Shown here one piece after another: positions 16,640-25,538 of a stretch of 45,913 nt of DNA. This stretch comes from an uncultured Pseudomonadota bacterium (GTDB taxonomy: Bacteria; Pseudomonadota; Gammaproteobacteria; Steroidobacterales; Steroidobacteraceae). The stretch lies in NCBI GenBank assembly GCA_903908265.1, contig CAIVRI010000043.1, positions 1 to 45,913 of the forward strand, in the 5' to 3' direction. Positions within the stretch are counted from its first letter, which is position 1. The number at the start of each line of letters is the position of its first letter. A program made the translations under genes and the position numbers. The notes beneath the pieces were generated by a model. The model searched no databases. It saw nothing but the letters and a program-made list of their open reading frames with translations, and was not told the DNA's origin.

Positions 16640-18679
16640 TTACAGCAGAGGCACCAACAGCAGAGCAACGATGTTGATGATCTTGATCAACGGGTTGATC
16701 GCTGGGCCCGCGGTGTCCTTGTACGGATCCCCAACGGTGTCACCGGTGACCGCCGCCTTGTGGGTCTCAGAACCCTTGCCGCCGAAATTGCCTTCCTCGA
16801 CGTACTTCTTGGCGTTGTCCCATGCACCGCCGCCGGTGCACATCGAGATGGCGACGAACAGGCCCGTCACGATGGTGCCGATGAGTAGACCGCCCAGCGC
16901 CTTCACACCAGCGCCGGGGCCCATCAGGTAGTTCATGCCAAAGCCCACGATGACCGGCGCCAAGATCGGAATCAGCGACGGGATGATCATTTCCTTGATC
17001 GCCGCGCGGGTCAGCATGTCGACAGCGCGGCCGTATTCTGGCTTTGCAGTGCCTTCCATGATGCCGGGAATTTCTTTGAACTGGCGTCGCACTTCAATCA
17101 CCACGGAACCGGCCGCACGGCCGACCGCTTCCATCGCCATGGCGCCGAACAGGTAAGGAATCAGGCCGCCCAGGAACAGGCCGATGATGACGGCTGGATC
17201 GGACAGCGAGAAGACCTGCAGTTTGCCCAAGATCTCGAGGTTGTGGGTGTAGTCAGCGAACAATACTAAGGCGGCAAGACCGGCCGAGCCGATCGCGTAG
17301 CCCTTGGTGACGGCTTTGGTCGTGTTGCCGACGGCATCGAGCGCGTCGGTGATTTTGCGCACTTCTTTCGGCAGGCCGGCCATTTCGGCGATACCGCCAC
17401 CGTTGTCGGTGATCGGGCCGTAGGCGTCGAGTGCGACGATCATGCCCGTCATGGAGAGCATGGCGGTCGCAGCGACAGCGATCCCGTACAAGCCGCCCAG
17501 CGTATGCGCGCCGTAAATAGCCGCACAGACAGCCAGCACCGGCAGTGCCGTGGACTTCATCGAGATCGCCAGACCGGCGATGACGTTCGTGCCACTGCCG
17601 GTCTGCGAGGCGGCCGCAACGTAGCGAACGGGAGCGTACTCGGTCGAGGTGTAGTACTCGGTGATCACGATCATCGCCGCGGTCAGCACCAAGCCGATGA
17701 GCGAGCACTCGAACATGGTGGTGGCCATGGCGCCCTCGAACATGTCCTTGGAGACGAAGTAAAACGCGATCGCAGCGATCACGCCGGAGACCGCGAGGCC
17801 GCGGTACAGCGCGTTCATGATCTTGCCGCCGTCGCGGACGCTGACGAAGAAGGTGCCGACGATTGAAGCCACAATCGATACCGCACCGAGCACCAGTGGG
17901 TAGAGAATTGCTGCCGGGCCCACCGCTTGCATTGTGAGACCTGCCAGCACCATGGTGGCGACAACGGTGACGGCATAGGTTTCGAACAGATCGGCCGCCA
18001 TGCCGGCGCAGTCGCCGACGTTGTCACCGACGTTGTCGGCGATGACTGCGGGGTTGCGCGGGTCATCTTCAGGGATATTGGCTTCGACCTTGCCGACCAG
18101 ATCGGCGCCGACGTCAGCGCCCTTGGTGAAGATGCCGCCGCCCAGACGCGCAAAGATGGAGATCAGCGAACCGCCGAAGGCCAGGCCGATCAAGGAGTGC
18201 AGCGCGGTGTCCTCGCTGCCCGTGAATTTGATCATGGCGCCGTAGTAGGCGGCGACACCGAGTAGACCCAGGCCAACCACCAACATGCCGGTGATAGCGC
18301 CGCCGCGGAAAGCGACCTGCAGGGCGTCGTTGAGACCCACGCTAGCCGCTTGCGCGGTGCGGACGTTGGCGCGGACCGAGACATTCATGCCGATGTAGCC
18401 GGCAAGGCCCGAGAGCAGTGCGCCAACGGCGAAGCCGCCGGCCGTGGCCCAGTCGAGCCCGAGGCCGAGGATCAGGAAGAGCACCACGCCGGCAGCGGCA
18501 ATGGTGGCGTATTGGCGGTTCAGGTAAGCGCCAGCACCCGTTTGGATGGCGGCAGCAATTTCCTGCATTTTCGCGTTGCCGGTAGGTTGCGCGATAATCC
18601 AACGGGTCATGAACAGGCCGTAAATAATGGCCACGACGCCCGCGCTAATCGCGAGCGGTAGAGCATTGACGCTCAGCAT
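16640..18679 (-). CDS. hppA: Membrane-bound proton-translocating pyrophosphatase (K+-independent type)
   Basis: Hydrolyses pyrophosphate and pumps protons across the inner membrane (or runs in reverse to make PPi). The protein has 679 residues with about 16 hydrophobic segments, as expected. The PPi-binding signature [11 protein letters not shown] is at residues 189-199, followed by the acidic DNVGDNVGD block (215-223). The cation-specificity site reads [10 protein letters not shown] (451-460): Lys455 and Thr458 mark the K+-independent H+-pumping class, whereas K+-dependent enzymes carry Ala and Gly there (established for the family). A GGGGAG ribosome site precedes the ATG. It lies 139 bases after pfp on the same strand, with an AT-rich leader that holds a large palindrome, so it may have its own promoter as well as read-through from pfp. 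Confidence 0.97.
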   Translation of the reverse strand: MLSVNALPLAISAGVVAIIYGLFMTRWIIAQPTGNAKMQEIAAAIQTGAGAYLNRQYATIAAAGVVLFLILGLGLDWATAGGFAVGALLSGLAGYIGMNVSVRANVRTAQAASVGLNDALQVAFRGGAITGMLVVGLGLLGVAAYYGAMIKFTGSEDTALHSLIGLAFGGSLISIFARLGGGIFTKGADVGADLVGKVEANIPEDDPRNPAVIADNVGDNVGDCAGMAADLFETYAVTVVATMVLAGLTMQAVGPAAILYPLVLGAVSIVASIVGTFFVSVRDGGKIMNALYRGLAVSGVIAAIAFYFVSKDMFEGAMATTMFECSLIGLVLTAAMIVITEYYTSTEYAPVRYVAAASQTGSGTNVIAGLAISMKSTALPVLAVCAAIYGAHTLGGLYGIAVAATAMLSMTGMIVALDAYGPITDNGGGIAEMAGLPKEVRKITDALDAVGNTTKAVTKGYAIGSAGLAALVLFADYTHNLEILGKLQVFSLSDPAVIIGLFLGGLIPYLFGAMAMEAVGRAAGSVVIEVRRQFKEIPGIMEGTAKPEYGRAVDMLTRAAIKEMIIPSLIPILAPVIVGFGMNYLMGPGAGVKALGGLLIGTIVTGLFVAISMCTGGGAWDNAKKYVEEGNFGGKGSETHKAAVTGDTVGDPYKDTAGPAINPLIKIINIVALLLVPLL

Positions 18680-18744
18680 GCGTGTCTCCCCGATCTATAA
18701 TTTAAAAAGTAATTAAACCTATCTGTCGCGCGGTCTTGCGTCAG

Positions 18745-18781
18745 AAAATCCAGGGAGTTAGCAGCTAACTCTATGAATTTT
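18745..18781. promoter_or_regulatory. 37-bp two-part palindrome upstream of hppA (possible operator)
   Basis: Core GAGTTAGC-A-GCTAACTC at 18755-18771 is a perfect dyad. Outer AAAAT (18745-18749) and ATTTT (18777-18781) are symmetric around the same centre, each five bases from the core. It sits in the AT-rich pfp-hppA gap about 70-100 bases before the hppA start, just upstream of a TTTAAT -10-like box (minus strand, 18713-18718). A transcription-factor site is the simplest reading; a weak hairpin after pfp is the alternative. Confidence 0.5.
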
Positions 18782-18818
18782 ATTGATATTTAGACAGGAC
18801 GACTCAAACAGCCGCAGA

Positions 18819-20102
18819 TTATACCTTGAAGTTGGTCTTTAGCTTGCGCCGTACCGGGACGTTCTTTAATTTGGCGTATACCGGCAGGCCATTTTGGTAC
18901 GGCGGATAGTCCTCTCCGGCGATCAGTGGCTCGAGGTAGCGGCGGCAGGCCGCCGTAATGGCGAAACCATCGGCGCTAACGAAGTGGCGAGGCACTTTCT
19001 TTTCGACATTGGCCACCGCCTCAATGGGGGCAGACTGAATTTCCCAGCGGTAGGGTTTTGAGGCCTTGCGGACGATGACTGGCAGTACGGCATTTTGTCC
19101 CTGAATGGCGTATTCGACCGCCGCTTTGCCCACGGCATAAGCTTGCTCGACGTCGGTTTTCGAGGCGATATGGCGCGCGGAACGCTGCAAGTAATCAGCG
19201 ACGGCCCAGTGGTATTTATACCCGAGGCCTTCCTTGACGATGCGGGCGATCTCGGGCGCGGCCCCGCCGAGTTGGGTGTGGCCGAAGGCGTCTTTGGTGC
19301 CTGCCTCAGCCAGAAAGTGGCCAGCGGCGTCTTTGACGCCTTCTGAGACGACGACCACGCAGTAACCGGCGCTGTCGACGCTGCGTTTGACTTTGGCGAG
19401 GAATTTCTCGCGATCAAAGGCGATTTCGGGGAACAAAATGATCTGCGGCGCGTCTTTCGCGCTGCGCCCGGCTAGGCCGGCGGCCGCTGCGATCCAACCC
19501 GCATGCCGTCCCATGACCTCGAGAATGAAGACTTTGGTGGAGGTGCGGGCCATGGAGGCGACGTCCAAGGCTGCCTCGCGCGTCGACACGGCAACATACT
19601 TGGCGACCGAGCCAAAGCCCGGGCAGCAATCCGTGATCGGCAGATCGTTATCTACGGTCTTGGGGATGCCGACACAAATGACCGGATAGCCGAGTTGCGC
19701 GCCGATTTGGGATACCTTGTGGGCGGTATCCATGGAGTCATTGCCGCCGTTGTAAAAGAAATAGCCGATGTCGTGGGCCTTGAAGACCTCGATGAGACGC
19801 TCGTATTTCGCCCGATCCTGTTCGATGCTCTTCAACTTGTAGCGGGCTGAACCGAAGGCACCGGCCGGGGTATGGCGTAGTGCTTTGATGTTTGCAGCGC
19901 TTTCCTTGCCGGTATCGATCAGATCTTCGGTGAGGGCGCCGACGATGCCGTGACGACCTGCGTAGAGCTTGCCGATGTGTTTTTTATGCTTTTTGCAGGC
20001 TTCAATGACCCCGGCGGCGGATGCGTTGATGACCGCGGTGACACCGCCTGATTGGGCATAGAAGGCGTTCCGGGGAGGGCTCTTCGACTTCGGCTGTGGC
20101 AT
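18819..20102 (-). CDS. pfp: Pyrophosphate-dependent 6-phosphofructokinase
   Basis: Converts fructose 6-phosphate to fructose 1,6-bisphosphate with PPi as donor, reversibly. The protein is 427 residues. The phosphoryl-donor site reads GGNDS (119-123), with Asp where ATP enzymes have Gly (GGDGS), and PKTVDND (147-153) has Lys148 where ATP enzymes have Gly (PGTIDND). Both changes are the accepted marks of PPi use. MGRHAGW follows as the fructose 6-phosphate block. ATG 20102 is preferred to an ATG 57 bases upstream because GGAG lies seven bases before it and the family's N-terminus begins here. It is followed by hppA on the same strand, a pairing known from methanotrophs such as Methylococcus. 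In those organisms the enzyme also acts on sedoheptulose phosphates. Confidence 0.95.
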   Translation of the reverse strand: MPQPKSKSPPRNAFYAQSGGVTAVINASAAGVIEACKKHKKHIGKLYAGRHGIVGALTEDLIDTGKESAANIKALRHTPAGAFGSARYKLKSIEQDRAKYERLIEVFKAHDIGYFFYNGGNDSMDTAHKVSQIGAQLGYPVICVGIPKTVDNDLPITDCCPGFGSVAKYVAVSTREAALDVASMARTSTKVFILEVMGRHAGWIAAAAGLAGRSAKDAPQIILFPEIAFDREKFLAKVKRSVDSAGYCVVVVSEGVKDAAGHFLAEAGTKDAFGHTQLGGAAPEIARIVKEGLGYKYHWAVADYLQRSARHIASKTDVEQAYAVGKAAVEYAIQGQNAVLPVIVRKASKPYRWEIQSAPIEAVANVEKKVPRHFVSADGFAITAACRRYLEPLIAGEDYPPYQNGLPVYAKLKNVPVRRKLKTNFKV

Positions 20103-20281
20103 CACGTGGCTCCGGGTTGAGTGCAGGTCGCAGGATACCTGCTCGGGCGGGAGCGGCAATGGGTAGCGTGCGTCCGCATTGACCTACAGGCCGTGCTCGG
20201 GGCAGCATTGCCCGCTGATGGTGCAGTTGGCAGGTCCGATAGGGTCGGCCGTCCACCACTTACAAGGCAGAGTACAAAACC

Positions 20282-20938
20282 ATGCGCATCGTCCTACTGG
20301 GCGCGCCCGGTTCCGGCAAAGGAACCCAGGCACAACGTCTGATTAACCGGCACCAGGTGCCGCAGATTTCGACCGGCGACCTCTTGCGGGCTGCGGTGGC
20401 AGCGGGCACGGCGCTCGGGTTGCATGCCAAGGCCATTATGGATGCGGGCAAGTTAGTCGATGATGCCACGATGTTGGGGATCATCCGCGAACGGCTGAGT
20501 CAGCCCGATTGCGCTAACGGCTTCATTTTAGACGGCTTTCCGCGCACGATTCCGCAGGCGGACGCGCTGGCGGTCCTGCTCGCGGAGCTCGGCTGCCCAT
20601 TGGAGGCCGTAGTGCTCATGCAGGTCGACTCGGAGCAGTTGTTTCGTCGCCTGACGGGCCGCCGTACCTGTCAGGCCTGCGGCGCGGTATTTAACGTATA
20701 CACGGCCCCGCCGTCGGTTCCGCCGCCCTGTGCGGGTCGTTGTGAGACGCCAGCGCTATTCCAGCGTCCAGATGACAGCGAAGCGACCATCGGCAAGCGT
20801 CTCGAGGTGTACGACGCCCAGACCCGGCCTTTGATCGAGTATTACGGCGCCCGCGGGCTTCTCGCTCGGGTGGATGCCGAGGGGCATATCGACGAGGTCA
20901 CGGCGCGGCTCGAGGCGGCCTTGGGGGGGCGTCCCTGA
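20282..20938 (+). CDS. adk: Adenylate kinase with four-cysteine LID
   Basis: Interconverts ATP + AMP and 2 ADP in the cytoplasm. The protein has 218 residues, long-form. The P-loop GAPGSGKGT is at 7-15, DGFPRT at 84-89. The LID domain has Cys130, Cys133, Cys150 and Cys154 (CxxC-x16-CxxxC), a likely structural zinc site; many Gram-negative enzymes such as that of E. coli instead use His/Ser/Asp/Thr there. The last spacing is one residue longer than the usual CxxC/CxxD pair. The ribosome site is weak (AAGGCAG). It diverges from pfp with 179 bases between starts and abuts rnd tail to tail. Confidence 0.97.
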   Translation: MRIVLLGAPGSGKGTQAQRLINRHQVPQISTGDLLRAAVAAGTALGLHAKAIMDAGKLVDDATMLGIIRERLSQPDCANGFILDGFPRTIPQADALAVLLAELGCPLEAVVLMQVDSEQLFRRLTGRRTCQACGAVFNVYTAPPSVPPPCAGRCETPALFQRPDDSEATIGKRLEVYDAQTRPLIEYYGARGLLARVDAEGHIDEVTARLEAALGGRP

Positions 20939-22039
20939 TCAGGCGGCGCCGGCGCTCGAGAGTGGCTCGAGCAGGTGGCTGAGGCGCCACCCCGTAAAAA
21001 CCGCTGTGACGGCTTCGCCGCGTAGCAGACGTCGCAAGTCCCGTTGGGTTGCGACCAGTTCGGGCGCCAGGCCGAGGGTCGTGGCAACACCTTTAGCGGC
21101 ATCGGTTAGGCGTTTTTGCCGTTCGCGCTCGACCGGATCGGGGCGGCCTTCCATGCGTTGCACGATGCCGTCCGTGGGCTGATCGGCGGTCGCGGCCAGC
21201 GCGGCCAGGAGCAAGGGCCCCAGTTTTTCTACGGCACCAGGGGCCATCACGTCGAGGCGGGACAGATCGTCCAAGGTCTTTGGGACGGCCCGCGCAATGA
21301 TGCGCGCCGCGTCGTCGGTCAAGACCCAACCGCGGGGCAGGTTGCGCAGTACGGCCCGCTCCTCCCGCCAGGCTGCGAGCGCGCGCAGGCGCAGCTGTTC
21401 GGGCGGGGGTAAAGCTTCCATCCCTTTGAAACGCTGCCATGCCGCTGCCGGATCTACGCGGTACAAGGCGGGGTCAGTGAGTCCCGCCAACTCTTCGGCC
21501 AACCAGTCCGTACGGCCCAGCTGCGCGAGTTTCTGTTCCAGTTGCGCCGCCAGTGGCAGCAGATAGCGGACGTCATCGGCCGCGTAAGCCAATTGGGCCG
21601 CAGACAGCGGTCGTCGCGTCCAATCGGTGCGGGTCTGGCCCTTGTCGAGGACCACGCCCAGTTCTTTGGCCACCAACTCGCCGTAGCCCACTTGTGCCCC
21701 ATAGCCGCACAGCCCTGCAGCAATCTGCGTATCCAGAATGGGTGCTAAGGGGGTGCCGGTCCAGGGCAGCAACACCTCGACATCCTGTCGGGCTGCGTGC
21801 AGCACCTTGCATTGCCCGGGCCGATTCAACACCGCCGCGATCTGCGCACGGTCGAGATCGGCGAGGGGATCAAGCAGCGCGACCCGTTCGGTATCGGCGA
21901 GTTGTATTAAGGCCAGTTCGGCGTAGTAGGTGCGCTCGCGCAGAAATTCGGTATCGAGCGCGATACGTGGGGCATGGGCTAAGTGGCTGGCTAGCAGTGC
22001 GAGGTCGTCCGGACGGACGATGGGGGGTGGGCTTTGCAT
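20939..22039 (-). CDS. rnd: Ribonuclease D
   Basis: A 3'-5' exoribonuclease that trims tRNA and other small RNA 3' ends. The 366-residue protein has the DEDDy exonuclease domain: Exo I DTEF (Asp29, Glu31), Exo II HAARQD (Asp86), Exo III YAADD (Tyr152, Asp156). An HRDC helical domain follows at about 210-290 (RLRALAAWREERAVLRNLPRGWVL), then a C-terminal tail. The stop codon directly adjoins the adk stop on the other strand (TGATCA at 20936-20941). It diverges from the small membrane-protein gene with 75 bases between starts. Confidence 0.95.
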   Translation of the reverse strand: MQSPPPIVRPDDLALLASHLAHAPRIALDTEFLRERTYYAELALIQLADTERVALLDPLADLDRAQIAAVLNRPGQCKVLHAARQDVEVLLPWTGTPLAPILDTQIAAGLCGYGAQVGYGELVAKELGVVLDKGQTRTDWTRRPLSAAQLAYAADDVRYLLPLAAQLEQKLAQLGRTDWLAEELAGLTDPALYRVDPAAAWQRFKGMEALPPPEQLRLRALAAWREERAVLRNLPRGWVLTDDAARIIARAVPKTLDDLSRLDVMAPGAVEKLGPLLLAALAATADQPTDGIVQRMEGRPDPVERERQKRLTDAAKGVATTLGLAPELVATQRDLRRLLRGEAVTAVFTGWRLSHLLEPLSSAGAA

Positions 22040-22062
22040 GACGGTAGGGAAGGCTCGGCGGT

Positions 22063-22068
22063 TACAAT
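22063..22068 (+). promoter_or_regulatory. Candidate -10 box (TACAAT) for the membrane protein-mpl-LON operon
   Basis: TACAAT lies 46 bases before ATG 22115 in the rnd divergent gap, giving a leader of about 40 bases. The -35 (TGACGG, 18 bases upstream) is only partly consensus. Confidence 0.3.
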
Positions 22069-22114
22069 AGCTTGAGTATGCGGGTTGCCCTTGCTTCCCC
22101 CCAACCGGAATTCT

Positions 22115-22642
22115 ATGCCTGCCTGGTTTTCGTCCTGCTGGATGCTGCTGTTTGGCCGTGCAACCCCGCGGGTGCTGCCGGCTTCGAACGCCGCCTTGCT
22201 ACAGGCGGCGGCCCTTTATGCCGTGGCGAGCATGGTGGACGCAGCGCTGGTGTTCAAGGATGGTCGGGCGGTCGGTTTTGGTTTCGCTGACCTTTTGTTT
22301 ACAGCGATTGCGACCGCTCTCATTCTGTTGGTGCGGCGCCGTCTGCATCGATGGCCGCAGACCGTGTTGGCCCTGTTAGGGGTTGGCTTCCTGCTGACGC
22401 TGCCGTCCATCGCCTTCAATGCGGTGTTCGGGGCTAGTGTGACCGCGGGTGCGGAGCGGCACGGCCCCTTGGTGATCGAACTGTTGTTGGCTGGTGTACT
22501 GTGCTGGTCGATTGTCATTGTCGCGCGCATCATGCGCGCAGCACTTGATGTGGATTTCGTCACTGGAATGGCCGTGTCCCTGACCTATTTCCTGACTGAT
22601 TATTTGGTTCTTGTTGCCCTGCCCGCCCGGATCGCTGGTTGA
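22115..22642 (+). CDS. Small integral membrane protein of unknown function
   Basis: I do not recognise the family. The 175-residue product has a short N-terminal hydrophobic patch and about five membrane segments: LLQAAALYAVASMVDAAL, ADLLFTAIATALILLV, TVLALLGVGFLLTLPSIAF, VIELLLAGVLCWSIVIVARI and the C-terminal LTYFLTDYLVLVALP. An RRRLHRW loop after the second segment is probably cytoplasmic. The layout is like small four- or five-helix DUF proteins of the Yip1 type, but no motif decides it. Its stop overlaps the mpl start (TGATG), so translation is coupled to mpl. The start could also be upstream at 22085 or so; ATG 22115 gives a cleaner N-terminus. Confidence 0.75.
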   Translation: MPAWFSSCWMLLFGRATPRVLPASNAALLQAAALYAVASMVDAALVFKDGRAVGFGFADLLFTAIATALILLVRRRLHRWPQTVLALLGVGFLLTLPSIAFNAVFGASVTAGAERHGPLVIELLLAGVLCWSIVIVARIMRAALDVDFVTGMAVSLTYFLTDYLVLVALPARIAG

Positions 22643-24006
22643 TGCGCGTTCATATCCTCGGTATTTGTGGGACGTTCATGGGTGGCATTGCCGCCTTGGC
22701 GCGTGAAGCGGGTCACGAGGTTACCGGTTCGGATGCGCAGGTCTACCCGCCGATGAGTACGCAGCTCGAAGCGCTAGGCATTGGGCTAATTCAGGGATGG
22801 GATCCGGCGCAACTGGAGCCAGCGCCCGATGTCGTGATCATTGGCAATGCGCTGTCGCGTGGCAATCCCGCCGTTGAGGCCGTTTTGGATCGTGGCCTGC
22901 CGTATACCTCGGGGCCGCAGTGGCTGGCGGAGCATGTCCTTCAGGACCGCTGGGTGCTGGCGGTGGCCGGCACGCATGGCAAAACGACCACCACAGCGAT
23001 GTTGGCTTGGATCCTCGAGTGCGCGCAATTGTCGCCAGGATTCTTGATCGGTGGTGTGCCTGGTAATTTTCCCTACTCTGCGCGTCTGGGCTCGGGCAAC
23101 TGCTTTGTGGTGGAAGCGGATGAGTACGACACCGCGTTTTTCGATAAGCGCGCTAAATTCGTCCACTATCGGCCGCGTACGGCCATCCTGAATAACCTCG
23201 AGTTTGATCACGCCGATATCTACCCGGACATTGCGGCCATTCGGCGCATGTTTCACCAACTGGTGCGGACGGTGCCTGGGTCCGGTCGGCTCATTGTGCG
23301 AACGCCGGACCCTGAGCTCGATGCAGCTTTGGCCTTGGGTGTGTGGACGCCGGTGGAGCGTTTCGGGCAGCACGCAGCGGCGACGTGGCAAGTGGTGGCT
23401 ACGCGCCCGGACTGGAGTGCTTTTGAGGTGCATGAACACGGCCGCTGTGTCGGCGCAACGCGTTGGGACCTGATTGGTGCGCATAATGCCGAAAATGCGT
23501 TGGCGGCGATTTTGGCGGCGCGACATGCCAGCGTTCCGTTAGCGCTTGCGCTGGAGGCGCTGCGTAGTTTTCGTAACGCGCGACGGCGGCTGGAATGCTT
23601 AGGTGAGGCGGGTGGGGTTACCGTTTATGACGATTTTGCGCACCACCCCACAGCGATCGCGGCAACCATTGCAGCGCTGCGCAGCCGGATTGGCGCGGCA
23701 CGCTTACTGGCGGTGCTGGAACCACGGTCTGCCACGATGAAACTGGGCGTCCATCGCGACACGCTGGCCGAGTCGTTGCGGGGCGCCGATGCGGTGTATG
23801 TGTACGCGCCGCGCGATTTGGGTTGGGATGTTGCCGGCGCTTTGGCTTCGCTGGGTGCCCGCGGCCATGTGCTTGCTGGGATCGACGGCTTAGTCGAGTC
23901 CCTAGTGGCTGACGTCCGCCCCGGCGATCACGTGCTCGTCATGAGCAACGGCGGCTTCGGCGGTGTGCATGGCCGTCTGCTGGCGCAGTTAGGAACGATG
24001 GCGTGA
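22642..24006 (+). CDS. mpl: Murein peptide ligase (UDP-MurNAc:L-Ala-gamma-D-Glu-meso-DAP ligase)
   Basis: Joins recycled murein tripeptide to UDP-MurNAc in peptidoglycan recycling, cytoplasmic and ATP-dependent. The 454-residue protein opens with MRVHILGICGTFMGG, the family's distinctive start, and has the Mur-ligase ATP loop GTHGKTTTT at about 110-118, EADEYDTAFFD (Mg2+/carbamate region) and DDFAHHPTA. It starts on the last base of the preceding stop codon, and its own stop overlaps the GTG of the LON-domain gene, so the three genes form one coupled operon. Confidence 0.96.
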   Translation: MRVHILGICGTFMGGIAALAREAGHEVTGSDAQVYPPMSTQLEALGIGLIQGWDPAQLEPAPDVVIIGNALSRGNPAVEAVLDRGLPYTSGPQWLAEHVLQDRWVLAVAGTHGKTTTTAMLAWILECAQLSPGFLIGGVPGNFPYSARLGSGNCFVVEADEYDTAFFDKRAKFVHYRPRTAILNNLEFDHADIYPDIAAIRRMFHQLVRTVPGSGRLIVRTPDPELDAALALGVWTPVERFGQHAAATWQVVATRPDWSAFEVHEHGRCVGATRWDLIGAHNAENALAAILAARHASVPLALALEALRSFRNARRRLECLGEAGGVTVYDDFAHHPTAIAATIAALRSRIGAARLLAVLEPRSATMKLGVHRDTLAESLRGADAVYVYAPRDLGWDVAGALASLGARGHVLAGIDGLVESLVADVRPGDHVLVMSNGGFGGVHGRLLAQLGTMA

Positions 24007-24632
24007 CGCGCCGCTTACCGCTGTTTCCGCTCGGCACGGTGCTATTCCCTGGCGGCCCTCTTGCACTACGTATTTTCGAAAAGCGTTACATCGACATGGT
24101 GAGCCGTTGCTTGCGTGAAGGCACCAGCTTTGCGGTCATGCTGCTCAAGGAGGGTGCGGAGGCTGGTGCGGCTTCGGTCAGCACCGCGATCATCGGTACC
24201 GAGGCGCGTCTCGTCGACTTTGATCGGTTGGAGGATGGCTTGCTGGGGTTGACGTGTGTGGGTGCTGCGCGGGTACGGATTTTGGACAGTTGGCGCGAAA
24301 CCGACGGCCTCAACGTGGCCGACGTGGAGGACGTGGCGATCGAACCGGCAATGCCGGTTCCTGGCGATTGCGCACACCTAGTACAGGCCTTGCGCGGCCT
24401 GTACCCACAGTTACCTGCGGTCTACGAGCAGTGGATTGCGCCGGATTACGACAATGCGTGCTGGGTTGGCAATCGACTGTCCGAACTTGCGCCCTTTGAT
24501 TCGACCGTGCGTCAGCAGTTGCTGGAAATGACCGATCCGGTGGCTCGGCTGCGTTATCTGGCGCCGCTGGTACGGCTGGATGACGGTAACCGTACGACGG
24601 TGCGCTCAGGGCGCGCGCAGGAACGCTCGTAA
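24003..24632 (+). CDS. LON N-terminal (substrate-binding) domain protein
   Basis: A stand-alone LON substrate-binding domain of 209 residues without the ATPase or protease parts. The opening RRLPLFPLGTVLFPGGPLALRIFE and the EKRYIDMV segment are typical. The role is unknown; it may act as an adaptor or a peptide-binding protein. It starts with GTG inside the mpl stop (GTGA, four-base overlap). Its 3' end overlaps the convergent CPBP gene by 27 bases. Confidence 0.9.
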   Translation: MTRRLPLFPLGTVLFPGGPLALRIFEKRYIDMVSRCLREGTSFAVMLLKEGAEAGAASVSTAIIGTEARLVDFDRLEDGLLGLTCVGAARVRILDSWRETDGLNVADVEDVAIEPAMPVPGDCAHLVQALRGLYPQLPAVYEQWIAPDYDNACWVGNRLSELAPFDSTVRQQLLEMTDPVARLRYLAPLVRLDDGNRTTVRSGRAQERS

Positions 24633-25538
24633 CGGACGCTGTAGTGCGCCGCCCAGGACCATAAAGACACACACAAAGCTCGCCACGAGCCAGCCCGTGT
24701 AGCCGTCGTGGCTACTGAGCAGTCCGGCATGCGCAGCCGTTTGCGGCAACTGTGTTACGCCGATAGTCGTGCGCATCACGCATACCCAACCTGCATGGAG
24801 GCCGGCGGGGAAGGCCACATTGCCGGTCCACTCTCTGGCGATGCCCGTCAGTAGCCCTACGCCAAAGAGGGCGAGGAAGGCATCGATGATCGTGAGTGGA
24901 TGGGCAAAGGCCGCAAGGGTGCCTGTTAATAATTCCCAACCGCTGGAGGGCGTGACTGCCGCGTCGGGGATCTGGACGTTGCCAAGAAAGTGCAGGGCGG
25001 CGAATAAAGCAGCGACGGCCAAAATGCCAACGCGGTGCGTGCCTACGTGGGCGGTGACGGCGCCTTGGATGAGTCCGCGGAAGAGGGTTTCTTCCACCAA
25101 GCCGACCACCAATCCGGAGCCGATGCCGGCGACGAGGGCGGAGCGCAGCATGAGTGCGTCCAAGCCTGGATCCAAGGGCCGCACGCCCAGATAGATCATG
25201 GCGATGGATACGGGCAACATCGTGCACAGACCCAGCCCGAGCCCGATGGCGAATTGGCGTCTGCCGGTCGGCGCGGCGACCTTCCAACCCCAGGCGGCGG
25301 CGCCACGCAAACCCAGGTGCCGTAGCACCCAGATAATGCAGCCGAGCAGCACCAAGTCAAACAGTCTCGAGGCTATTTTGTCGAATCGCCACGCGGCGTG
25401 CAGGGGGTGTATCAGCTGGTAGGCCGGATAAGCCAGCGCGGTTGCGACGAGCAACGAGACGGTGATGGCGGCAATGAACCACAGGAGAGCGCGCATGCCG
25501 GTGACCGTAACTGAGCTTGCGGTGCGTGGCAAATTCAT
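24606..25538 (-). CDS. CPBP family intramembrane metalloprotease
   Basis: Polytopic inner-membrane protein of the CPBP/Abi family (related to Rce1), 310 residues with about eight hydrophobic segments. The catalytic signatures are present: EETLFRG with Glu149-Glu150 and Arg154, His183 in ALHFLG, and His248 in AGLHAGW. Bacterial members process or bind peptides, but this one's substrate is unknown. ATG 25538 overlaps the stop of the upstream glycosyltransferase (ATGA), which favours it; ATG at residue 15 is the alternative. Confidence 0.9.
   Translation of the reverse strand: MNLPRTASSVTVTGMRALLWFIAAITVSLLVATALAYPAYQLIHPLHAAWRFDKIASRLFDLVLLGCIIWVLRHLGLRGAAAWGWKVAAPTGRRQFAIGLGLGLCTMLPVSIAMIYLGVRPLDPGLDALMLRSALVAGIGSGLVVGLVEETLFRGLIQGAVTAHVGTHRVGILAVAALFAALHFLGNVQIPDAAVTPSSGWELLTGTLAAFAHPLTIIDAFLALFGVGLLTGIAREWTGNVAFPAGLHAGWVCVMRTTIGVTQLPQTAAHAGLLSSHDGYTGWLVASFVCVFMVLGGALQRPLRAFLRAP

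Noticed and set aside
17253-17708. 151-residue frame inside hppA, and several antisense frames there
   Set aside because: hppA is fully conserved in its own frame; the others are Arg/His/Asp-rich artefacts.
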